DNA of 64,000 bases from Shewanella marina JCM 15074 (lineage in GTDB: Bacteria; Pseudomonadota; Gammaproteobacteria; Enterobacterales; Shewanellaceae). Positions within the stretch are counted from its first letter, which is position 1. Every line of letters starts with the position of its first letter. This document shows positions 1 to 6,505 of this stretch, piece after piece. The position numbers and the translations under genes are program-made. Where the stretch lies: the NCBI RefSeq assembly GCF_000614975.1, contig NZ_BALM01000018.1, positions 1 through 64,000 on the forward strand, read 5' to 3'. A model generated the notes under the pieces. It searched no databases. It worked only from the letters and a program-made list of their open reading frames with translations, and was not told the DNA's origin.

Positions 1-118
1 ATATAGTTAGATGTGTTAATTTCTGTTGATATATTGTTATTTATAGTACTTATTGAATGTGGAAAATCTTACACGTTTAATGGATGAGATATTATTTGAC
101 TGATAGTTCTGTATTTGG

Positions 119-310
119 TTGTATATGTTCATCATTTCCCCGTTAAGGATAACCAAGAGAAAGACGTTCATACTTGCTGTACTTTTATGTAGCTCATCAG
201 CTGTAGCCGTATCAGAGCCATTAAATACTTCAAATATCACTAATGACTCGTTTAACAAAGCTAAGAAAATGCTTGAACGAAAGGTCTATCCTGAACATCG
301 CTATATCTAA
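119..310 (+). pseudogene. Probable 5' fragment of a periplasmic endonuclease I (EndA-like)
   Basis: A 63-codon frame begins with a basic N-terminus and a hydrophobic segment (about residues 14-32) that looks like a secretion signal. Residues 43-61 (SFNKAKKMLERKVYPEHRY) resemble the start of mature endonuclease I, which in E. coli has SFSQAKAAA followed by the first conserved Cys motif. The frame stops just where that Cys motif should begin, so all of the catalytic domain is missing. It ends two bases before the 3' end of a toxin remnant on the other strand, as if a deletion or insertion junction lies near 310. I read it as a dead fragment. The family call rests on a short similarity, so a chance secreted ORF is possible. 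Confidence 0.4.
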
Positions 311-311
311 A

Positions 312-398
312 TTAGTCATCTAACCGGTTTATAGTCTTACGGTAGACATCGTTACGTTCGCATTTTCCGACAGTTAAGATGGTGGCAATGATTAGGTT
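312..398 (-). pseudogene. C-terminal remnant of a RelE/StbE-type toxin
   Basis: Immediately after the antitoxin stop codon, reading the minus strand in frame, there are 28 codons and a stop (LIIATILTVGKCERNDVYRK is the core). The pattern 'L-x-x-x-x-L-x-V-G-K-x-E-R-x-x-V-Y' is how many RelE/ParE-type toxins of the StbE group end. There is no start codon and none of the upstream two thirds of a toxin, so this is an internal-deletion remnant. Its place directly behind a Phd-type antitoxin supports the reading. Confidence 0.55.
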
Positions 399-647
399 TT
401 AGAGGTCATCAATATTTACCGAAATGCTCTCTTCAGATTCACGTTCTTTGGCAATAGCAAGCAGTTCAAGATCTTCAAGTCTATCCATCATCATCTCATA
501 TTCCTCCGCAGGTACACAGTAAAATACAGCTTCATTTCGGTCTAGTATCGCAACTGGTTCGCCGAAAGCGCTGGTTGCTACTTTCATCGGGTTAGTTTTT
601 AACTCAGTAATGCTTGCTGTAACGTCAGCTAAAATTTTAGTAGTCAT
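399..647 (-). CDS. Phd/YefM-family antitoxin (orphan)
   Basis: An 82-residue protein with the Phd/YefM (type II antitoxin) layout: an N-terminal DNA-binding part (KILADVTASITELKTNP, then 'AFGEPVAILDRNEAVFYCVP') and a charged acidic C-terminal tail that would wrap a toxin. Such proteins repress their own operon and neutralise a RelE/Doc-type toxin. The cognate toxin should follow at once on the minus strand, but only its last 28 codons remain (312-398). The gene therefore encodes an antitoxin without its partner; it may persist through self-regulation or by neutralising a related toxin elsewhere. The ATG at 645-647 is the natural start. Confidence 0.8.
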   Translation of the reverse strand: MTTKILADVTASITELKTNPMKVATSAFGEPVAILDRNEAVFYCVPAEEYEMMMDRLEDLELLAIAKERESEESISVNIDDL

Positions 648-966
648 AAAATCGTTCTCTTAAGTGTTCTTTAATTCGTTCGTTTTAGCTTTTACTGAGC
701 GATATAACAAGTTGCTCATGAGTTATTCGCAACTCATGCAATTTCTTGGTAAGTGGAGCAAGAAGTAGGGGAGGACGTTTGATTGAGAATCGTTATTATG
801 ATGGTACCTGTGATTGATTTACTCTCTATGTTTACATCACCCAAAAATAATTAGTGCATCTAAATGTGCATCAAAATTTTTTCATCAAAATAAAACCATA
901 TCAAAATCAATATCTTGAATTTAAAATCACATAGTCGTGCCAGTAAATCGTGACTGCTTGCATTTT
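648..966. other. AT-rich intergenic region, no gene seen
   Basis: This stretch lies upstream of the antitoxin and should contain its promoter. Near 700-745 the words GTTGC, CTCATGAG and GCAAC form short inverted repeats that could be an autoregulatory operator. I see no coding frame with a ribosome-binding site. Confidence 0.4.
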
Positions 967-985
967 ACTAATAATGATAACTATT
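967..985 (+). promoter_or_regulatory. Fur-box-like site
   Basis: The bases ATAATGATAA at 971-980 match ten consecutive positions of the Fur consensus (GATAATGATAATCATTATC), and the following CTATT keeps part of the second arm. TTGCAT at 958-963 could be a -35 element. The site lies about 50 bases before the first hairpin of the element at 1038-1170, so it could control its transcription by iron. The second arm is imperfect, so this is a candidate only. Confidence 0.4.
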
Positions 986-989
986 CAAA

Positions 990-1170
990 AAATTCTGATT
1001 TTATGGGAGGGTTACAGCCTAATTTCACCCTGACACGCGTGCCGAAGGCACACGGGGCGACTCCCGTCCACCTTAGCTACGCTAAAGCTTCGCGCTCATA
1101 GGCTTGTGGCGATTGCAACATTCGCCCACAACTTACATTGAGGCCTCGTCAGAAATGACGAGGCTTTTTT
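990..1170 (+). ncRNA. Candidate structured small RNA (hairpin-rich, ends in terminator)
   Basis: A locally G+C-rich island in AT-rich DNA. In order it holds hairpins with arms 1039-1043/1047-1051 (loop GAA), 1052-1056/1063-1067, 1073-1077/1081-1085 (loop TAC) and 1104-1112/1122-1131 (one bulge), then a canonical terminator. No open frame with a Shine-Dalgarno sequence spans it. A Fur-like site lies just upstream, which would suit an iron-responsive RNA of the RyhB type, but I cannot recognise a RyhB core with certainty. It could instead be a repeat element of extragenic palindromes. The 5' end is a guess. Confidence 0.35.
1143..1170 (+). terminator. Rho-independent terminator
   Basis: A perfect 9-bp stem (GCCTCGTCA/TGACGAGGC) is closed by a GAAA tetraloop and followed by six T. 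It has no protein-coding gene upstream on this strand within 800 bases, which is the main reason to suspect an RNA gene there. Confidence 0.85.
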
Positions 1171-1246
1171 GTATGCGTGAAATAGATCGTGGTAATTCTG
1201 TTGGAAAAGTATCGTGATGCTATCAAGATAGATTTATATAAAGAGG

Positions 1247-3022
1247 CTATTTATCTTGAATGAGCATCATTAGTTTGTTGGCGAGCCAGTGATAATATTT
1301 TTCATTACCATGCATCCAATCTTTATGGCCATCAGCGAACTCAACTTTTGATAGATAACTTTCAGGATCCGATATCTCTTGATCAAATATTGTTGCAGCA
1401 TTAAAAAAGATAAAACCTAATTGATTACATACATATTCCATTGCTAAGAAATATGAATAGATAAGTTTTGTTAATGCTTCTGACTCTTGAAAATATTGAC
1501 AAAATGGAGGATCTGAAACAACGATAAGCTTGTGTCCTTGGTTATGAAGCTTTAATAGAATAGTGAGTTGATCGATGAGTTCATCATTGAAATAATCGAC
1601 AAATTCTTTAGTACTGATTTCTTCAATACCGTCAGGATAAATTCGTGCTAACCATTCAGCAAATTTATAGATGGTTTGATGGGTTTGCATCCCTAAATTG
1701 GTAATAATAATTGAATGCTGTTGAGTATTATCTTGTTTATGGGCATCTAGGTTCGTTACTATCTTTGACCATAGTTTTCTCGATATTGCACTCTCTAAAG
1801 GGACAAAATATTCGCTATCACAGAGGGCAAATTTATGTTGCGCAAACCCAGCACCATTCATGATCATGCCGCCACAATGTTTGATTTCTATATTACTCAA
1901 TGCGCTCGATAATTTACCCATATGGCTATCACCAAACAAGCTAATATTGAGTTTTACTTGGGGTATTTGGTTCTTTGTTAATTTGTTTGCTGCTTCAAGC
2001 AATTCGTCTTCACACACTACATCATTATCATTGCTTTTATTTTGTTCTATGGATTGATGATGGCTGGAGATATTGAGTTTGGCATCCGTTGTGTTGTTGA
2101 TGACAGATTGAAAATGTTGCATGACATAATCAACAGCTTGGGGGGTGACGGTTCTGAGATTAGTTTCAAATCTGAAATCCTGACGATCAGACACCGTAAT
2201 CAACTCATAGGAGGGGAAGTATTCGATACCCCGATACTTATCACTTAAAGAGCCCGCAACAGTACGTAGTAGCGATTTTGAATATTGATTTGCGACCATT
2301 ATATGTTTATCTGTCATCGTTGCAGTAAGAGGGACTGGAGAGACAGTTAAGAGTAATTGAATTTTCGAGTTGATTGATTTGAGTCGTGTGTATATTTGCT
2401 CTAGATCACTGTAAATTTCTTGATAACTAAAGTTGTGGAATGTATAGACCGTATTATCAAATTTCCCTGCGATGACACCCGGACAGCAAGGGTAGTATAC
2501 GTTATGCTTATCTTTCCATACTTCGGTTAACCCTAATGTGAATATGAGTAGGTCTGTCTTTAATAGGGTTTTACGCATTTCATTCGAGGCCGCTACTCTT
2601 GCTGATACTAAGTCAGCTTGTGTGGCATAACCTTGCAGGTTAAAAGTGGGCCTTAATAGATCGTAATATTTATTGTTGTCGAAATAGATAGCCGAATTAA
2701 TATCAAATGGATTGTTTTCAGCTGTCATATCAAACCATTGCAGGAGAGTCCGAGGTGTATAAATATTGCCAAATGCAAAGCTGGCGATCTGACTCGTTTC
2801 GAGGTTACTTTGGTTAAATTTATAACCGCCATTATTCAGCCACTTTCCAACATGTTGGGCAAAACACGAGCCAATTGACGAAATTCTTGGTGATGGGGTT
2901 GATAATTCCATTTGGACCAGTTGATTAAACATCTGTCGACCAAGCTTGATATTGGCAACGCCTGTACGCCAGAAAGCATAGTGTGGCTGGCTGCTATATG
3001 GTGTGGTTTCGACTCCCTTCAT
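1247..3022 (-). CDS. GSCFA-domain protein with a second SGNH-like C-terminal domain
   Basis: The N-terminal half is a GSCFA-family domain: the eponymous motif GSCFA is at residues 51-55, followed by conserved Gly/Asn-rich blocks (SFAFGNIYTPRTLLQW, TLGLTEVW, PGVIAGKFD). Such domains are SGNH/GDSL-esterase-like and are usually linked to modification of surface polysaccharide or other acylated substrates. From about residue 360 a second unit begins with the motif GDSHMGK, which resembles an SGNH block I, and near the C-terminus there is D-G-H-K-D-W-M-H, resembling a terminal Asp-x-x-His pair. I chose the ATG at 3020-3022 because AGGAG sits seven bases upstream; an upstream ATG at 3050-3052 lacks such a site. 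It has no signal peptide. The neighbours give no pathway, so the substrate is unknown. Confidence 0.75.
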   Translation of the reverse strand: MKGVETTPYSSQPHYAFWRTGVANIKLGRQMFNQLVQMELSTPSPRISSIGSCFAQHVGKWLNNGGYKFNQSNLETSQIASFAFGNIYTPRTLLQWFDMTAENNPFDINSAIYFDNNKYYDLLRPTFNLQGYATQADLVSARVAASNEMRKTLLKTDLLIFTLGLTEVWKDKHNVYYPCCPGVIAGKFDNTVYTFHNFSYQEIYSDLEQIYTRLKSINSKIQLLLTVSPVPLTATMTDKHIMVANQYSKSLLRTVAGSLSDKYRGIEYFPSYELITVSDRQDFRFETNLRTVTPQAVDYVMQHFQSVINNTTDAKLNISSHHQSIEQNKSNDNDVVCEDELLEAANKLTKNQIPQVKLNISLFGDSHMGKLSSALSNIEIKHCGGMIMNGAGFAQHKFALCDSEYFVPLESAISRKLWSKIVTNLDAHKQDNTQQHSIIITNLGMQTHQTIYKFAEWLARIYPDGIEEISTKEFVDYFNDELIDQLTILLKLHNQGHKLIVVSDPPFCQYFQESEALTKLIYSYFLAMEYVCNQLGFIFFNAATIFDQEISDPESYLSKVEFADGHKDWMHGNEKYYHWLANKLMMLIQDK

Positions 3023-3052
3023 GGTATTACTCCTGTAAACAAGTGACGCCAT

Positions 3053-3536
3053 TTGTATGTCACTTTATATGATTAATAATTAATCAAGCAATTTGTATGC
3101 CCATAGCTGAGATTCGTTTGCACAAAACGAAAAATATTTATTTAGAACGATTCATATGAGGTATGCGATTAAATTATTTTTATTGGGTCGATTAATTTTC
3201 TAAGTCATTCATTAATTGATAGTAAATATATAATTGCTAGTTATGTATGTTGATAGATTCTTATTTTGATATATTTAATTTGCAAATAGCTCAATGATTG
3301 ACTACACATTAATGGCCGCTTTTAGACTGTAAAATGTCGTTATTGATATGATTGTGTTGTCAACTAGCCTATATGTTGTGATTTAAACTGTGACTTATCT
3401 ACTAAAGTGACAGGGAAGAATAATAATAAATATATAAATCTTATTTAATATATATGATGATTTTACTTGCCTAGGACGGATAATTATCTTTGCAAAAAGA
3501 TAATCGTCTTGGCTATTTTATTTTGAGGCAATCTCT
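3053..3536. other. Divergent promoter region between the GSCFA gene and gbdR
   Basis: About 480 bases of very AT-rich DNA with no credible coding frame. It should hold promoters for both divergent genes. The only clear structure is the inverted repeat at 3483-3504, listed separately. Confidence 0.5.
3483..3504. promoter_or_regulatory. Inverted repeat in the gbdR leader
   Basis: ATTATCTTT, a GCAA loop and AAAGATAAT form a perfect 9-bp stem with a tetraloop 33 bases before the regulator's start codon. It has no T-run, so it is more likely a leader hairpin or a protein-binding palindrome than a terminator. Confidence 0.4.
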
Positions 3537-4556
3537 ATGAGCTTAGAACGCAAACAAGAAAATCAAATTGGAAAAATGCGTAAAATCGGTTTTTTGTTGC
3601 AACCAAATTTTACTATGCTGGCATTGTCTTCTGCTATTGAACCATTGCGAATGGCTAATCAATTATCAGGACAAGTATTATATGAATGGACAACTGTTAG
3701 TGAGAATGGCGGTTCTGTAACGGCAAGTGATGGCTTAAATATTAGTGTAGATTGTTCGATAGCCGATGTGCCACAGTTTGATATTTTGATTGTATGTGGT
3801 GGTGTTGGCATTAAACATACCGTAACCAAAACGAGTTTGAATTGGTTGACTCATTTAGCGCGAACTAAAGTGATGTTAGGTAGTATTTGTACGGGGAGTT
3901 ATTTGTTGGCTAAAGCAGGCTTACTTGATGGCTATAACTGTACTATTCATTGGGAGTTGCTCGCAAGTTGGCAGGAAGAGTTTCCATTTATAAATAGTTC
4001 AAATCAACTTTATATGTTGGATCGTGATCGCTTAACTTGTTCAGGGGGTACTGCACCTATTGACATGATGTTACAAGTCATAGGTAAATCTCATGGTAAA
4101 GAGTTAATGGCTGCGATTTCTGATATGTTTACCCATGAACATATTCGTGATGATTCTTCGTTACAGCGGATCCCGCTGCAGCACATTGTTGGTGCGACTC
4201 AGTCTAAGTTGCAAGATGTGGTGAGCTTGATGGAAGCTAATTTAGAAGAAGTGCTTGGATTGGATGAATTAGCTGACTATGTACATTTATCAAGAAGACA
4301 ATTAGAACGACTTTTTCAGAAATATTTACATTGTTCACCATATCGTTATTATTTACAGCTACGGCTATTAAGAGCACGACAATTATTGAAACAGACCAAT
4401 ATGTCGATTATTGAAGTCGCGATTGCTTGTGGTTTTGTGTCTACCCCTCATTTTAGTAAATGTTATCGTAATTCGTTTAAAATCCCCCCCGTGATGAGCG
4501 TAATTTTCAGCATAATGCGGCTATGCCTGCTGCGGGTGAAACCAGTTTCGGTATGA
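3537..4556 (+). CDS. gbdR: GbdR-type AraC-family regulator of glycine betaine catabolism (C-terminus frameshifted)
   Basis: The N-terminal ~200 residues form a DJ-1/PfpI-like (GlxA-type) amidotransferase-like sensor domain with the nucleophile-elbow motif GSICTGSYLLAKAGLLDG. The C-terminal part is an AraC helix-turn-helix pair (from LDELADYVHLSRRQLERLF to SIIEVAIACGFVSTPHFSKC). The HTH stretch is very like Pseudomonas GbdR, which senses betaine/dimethylglycine and activates gbc, dgc and sox genes. The location at the head of the catabolic island agrees. After residue ~319 (SFKIPP) the frame leaves the family pattern at a run of seven C (4484-4490). Adding one base restores PRDERNFQH and an end at 4579, as in GbdR. 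The HTH is complete before the break, so the product may still work. The start has GAGG nine bases upstream. Confidence 0.85.
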   Translation: MSLERKQENQIGKMRKIGFLLQPNFTMLALSSAIEPLRMANQLSGQVLYEWTTVSENGGSVTASDGLNISVDCSIADVPQFDILIVCGGVGIKHTVTKTSLNWLTHLARTKVMLGSICTGSYLLAKAGLLDGYNCTIHWELLASWQEEFPFINSSNQLYMLDRDRLTCSGGTAPIDMMLQVIGKSHGKELMAAISDMFTHEHIRDDSSLQRIPLQHIVGATQSKLQDVVSLMEANLEEVLGLDELADYVHLSRRQLERLFQKYLHCSPYRYYLQLRLLRARQLLKQTNMSIIEVAIACGFVSTPHFSKCYRNSFKIPPVMSVIFSIMRLCLLRVKPVSV

Positions 4557-4774
4557 CCAATATTTACGAGCATAATTAGCCAATAATAGATCCGGTAATA
4601 TCCTGATAAATAGCATGATTACTATGTTGTTTGTGGTTCAGGTTATCTTACCTGTATAACAGAATACAAATTTTCGTTGAGCGTTAGTTATATTAACTCC
4701 TCCGCTATTTCCTACCTCTTTTACATCTTATTTAGATCTGTTTTTTCTGTGATTATTTACCTCATAAAGGTTGC

Positions 4775-4800
4775 GGCGTTTTTGGCATTGTAGGTGTCGT
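4775..4800 (+). promoter_or_regulatory. Candidate GbdR operator, site A (21-bp direct repeat)
   Basis: GGCGT at 4775-4779 and GTCGT at 4796-4800 are spaced exactly 21 bp, two helical turns, the usual spacing for tandem AraC-family half-sites. The same arrangement occurs at 19053-19078 and 20607-20632, before gbcA and the BCCT gene. This copy lies about 90 bases before the dipeptidase start and its first half-site has one mismatch. Confidence 0.4.
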
Positions 4801-4888
4801 ATTAGCCAAATTAACATCAGAATGCAGTGCTAGACTGGCGTTAACTTAATATAAATCCTCCTTTTTTAGGAGTGGTGGGGTCAAGTTA

Positions 4889-5899
4889 ATGGATGTTAAA
4901 AACTCTTCAGATGTTGCTATGAATAAAGCTCAACTATTGCATACTGAGTCGATTATTTTTGATGGGCTAGTAATTGCGAAATGGAATCGTGAGTTATTTG
5001 AAGATATGGCCAAAGGTGGTTTAACCGCAGCAAACTGCACTGTATCTGTGTGGGAAGGTTTTCAAGCAACCATCAATAATATTGTTGAGTTTAATCAGTT
5101 TTTCAATAATAACGCTGATCTTATTATGCCGGTGAAAACAACGGCTGATATTTTGGCAGCAAAATCTCAAGCAAAAACCGGCATTATTTTGGGGTTCCAA
5201 AATGCTAATGCTTTTGAGGATCAAATCGGTTATGTCGAAATATTCAAGAAGCTCGGTGTAGGAATTGTCCAAATGGCCTATAACACTCAAAATCTTGTGG
5301 GTACTGGCTGTTATGAACGTGATGGTGGCTTATCTGGTTTTGGGTTAGAGATTGTCGCCGAGATGAATCGGGTTGGAATTATGTGTGATTTGTCTCATGT
5401 TGGCCCACAAACATCAACCGAAGTGATAGTCGCTTCTAATAAACCTGTGTGTTACTCCCACTGTTTGCCATTGGGGCTTAAAGATCATCCACGTAATAAA
5501 AGTGATGAAGAGCTGAGGTTTATTGCTGATCACGGTGGTTTTATTGGGGTCACGATGTTTACCCCTTTTTTAAAGAAAGGGGTTGATTCTACTATCTATG
5601 ATTATTTAGAAGCCATTGATTATATTATTAATATTGCTGGCGAAGATAATGTTGGTATTGGTACTGATTTTACCCAAGGCCATAATCAAGACTTTTTCGA
5701 AATGCTCACTCATGATAAAGGCTATGCTCGACGACTCACTCGATTTGGCAAGATTATCAATCCTAAAGGGATACGCACAATTGGCGAGTTTCCTAACTTA
5801 ACACATACCATGTTAGCGCTTGGCTGGTCTGAGAAGCGAGTTAAAAAAGTGATGGGAGATAATTGGCTTCGAGTCTTAAAAGATGTTTGGGGAGAATAG
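4889..5899 (+). CDS. M19-family (membrane dipeptidase-like) peptidase of the betaine cluster
   Basis: A 336-residue TIM-barrel metallohydrolase of the renal dipeptidase family (M19). Visible landmarks are the FDGL N-terminal block, GFQNANAFE, MCDLSHVG (metal-binding His), CYSHC (second His) and GIGTDFTQG near the C-terminus with the conserved Asp. The usual first H-x-D metal motif after the N-terminal strand is replaced by FDGLVIAKW, so metal binding or substrate probably differs from classical dipeptidases. In Pseudomonas a relative lies next to dgcA/dgcB and a DUF5943 gene, the same order seen here, which marks it as a conserved but functionally undefined member of betaine/dimethylglycine catabolism. 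It has no signal peptide. A second ATG at codon 11 is an alternative start. Confidence 0.8.
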   Translation: MDVKNSSDVAMNKAQLLHTESIIFDGLVIAKWNRELFEDMAKGGLTAANCTVSVWEGFQATINNIVEFNQFFNNNADLIMPVKTTADILAAKSQAKTGIILGFQNANAFEDQIGYVEIFKKLGVGIVQMAYNTQNLVGTGCYERDGGLSGFGLEIVAEMNRVGIMCDLSHVGPQTSTEVIVASNKPVCYSHCLPLGLKDHPRNKSDEELRFIADHGGFIGVTMFTPFLKKGVDSTIYDYLEAIDYIINIAGEDNVGIGTDFTQGHNQDFFEMLTHDKGYARRLTRFGKIINPKGIRTIGEFPNLTHTMLALGWSEKRVKKVMGDNWLRVLKDVWGE

Positions 5900-5901
5900 T
5901 G

Positions 5902-6440
5902 ATGGATTTATTAACAACTCATGCTCCTGAAGTCCCTATTGCTGTGGAAAATGATACTGGAATTTGGCGCACTGATGGATTACCCATGTTATATGTTCCT
6001 CGTCATTTTTTTATCAATAATCATATGGCAATTGAGGCTGAACTTGGTGCTGAAAAGTATGCTGAAATTCTTTATCAAGCGGGCTATAAATCTGCATTTT
6101 ATTGGTGTGAGCAAGAGGCGTTACAGCATGCGATAGCCGGTGCTGCAGTATTTGAACATTATATGCAAAGGCTGTCTCAGCGAGGGTGGGGATCTTTAAA
6201 ATTGAGCAACTTGATATCAGTAAAGGTACTGCAACAGTACGTTTAGATCATTCAGCCTTTGTTTATCAATATGGCAAAGTTAATCGTAAGGTAGATTATA
6301 TGTTTACCGGTTGGTTTGCTGGCGCGATGGATCAAATTGGTCAAAGTCTTGGCTATCAAATTCAAACTGAAGCTCAGCAAGTTCAATCTGCTGCAGAGGA
6401 TGGTGTTGAGTTTGGTTTATTTCAGGTGTCTCCTATTTAG
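5902..6440 (+). pseudogene. DUF5943 protein, frameshifted (PA5397-like)
   Basis: Two overlapping frames together make one protein of about 179 residues: MDLLTTHAPEVPIAVENDTG through YMQRLSQRGWG in the first frame (to about 6190) and IFKIEQLDISKGTA through FGLFQVSPI in the next. One extra base in the G-run at 6188-6191 would join them as RGWGIFKIEQ. Pseudomonas keeps a homologous gene of unknown biochemical role between the M19 dipeptidase and dgcA. The start has GGGGAG seven bases upstream and lies two bases after the dipeptidase stop, so the pair are co-transcribed. As written the sequence yields a product with a foreign tail after residue ~96. Sequencing error or real loss cannot be told apart from this sequence alone. 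Confidence 0.7.
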
Positions 6441-6505
6441 TTAATACTCCAGTCATTGAGTTGTAGCTGACTGATAATTTATACCCATTATATTAGGGAG
6501 CAATT

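Noticed and set aside
695..760. Integron attC-like words (ATAACAAG...CTCATGAG) near the antitoxin
   Set aside because: I could not find paired R and L boxes with the required GTT motif, and no integrase is in the window.
1050..1075. A tRNA T-arm-like sequence (ACGGG...CCCGT followed by CCACC) in the hairpin-rich element
   Set aside because: The loop lacks the TTCGA core, and no acceptor, D or anticodon arms surround it.
4484..4490. Programmed ribosomal frameshift at the C7 run of gbdR
   Set aside because: There is no downstream stimulatory structure evident, and GbdR is not known to use frameshifting; mutation or sequencing error is simpler.
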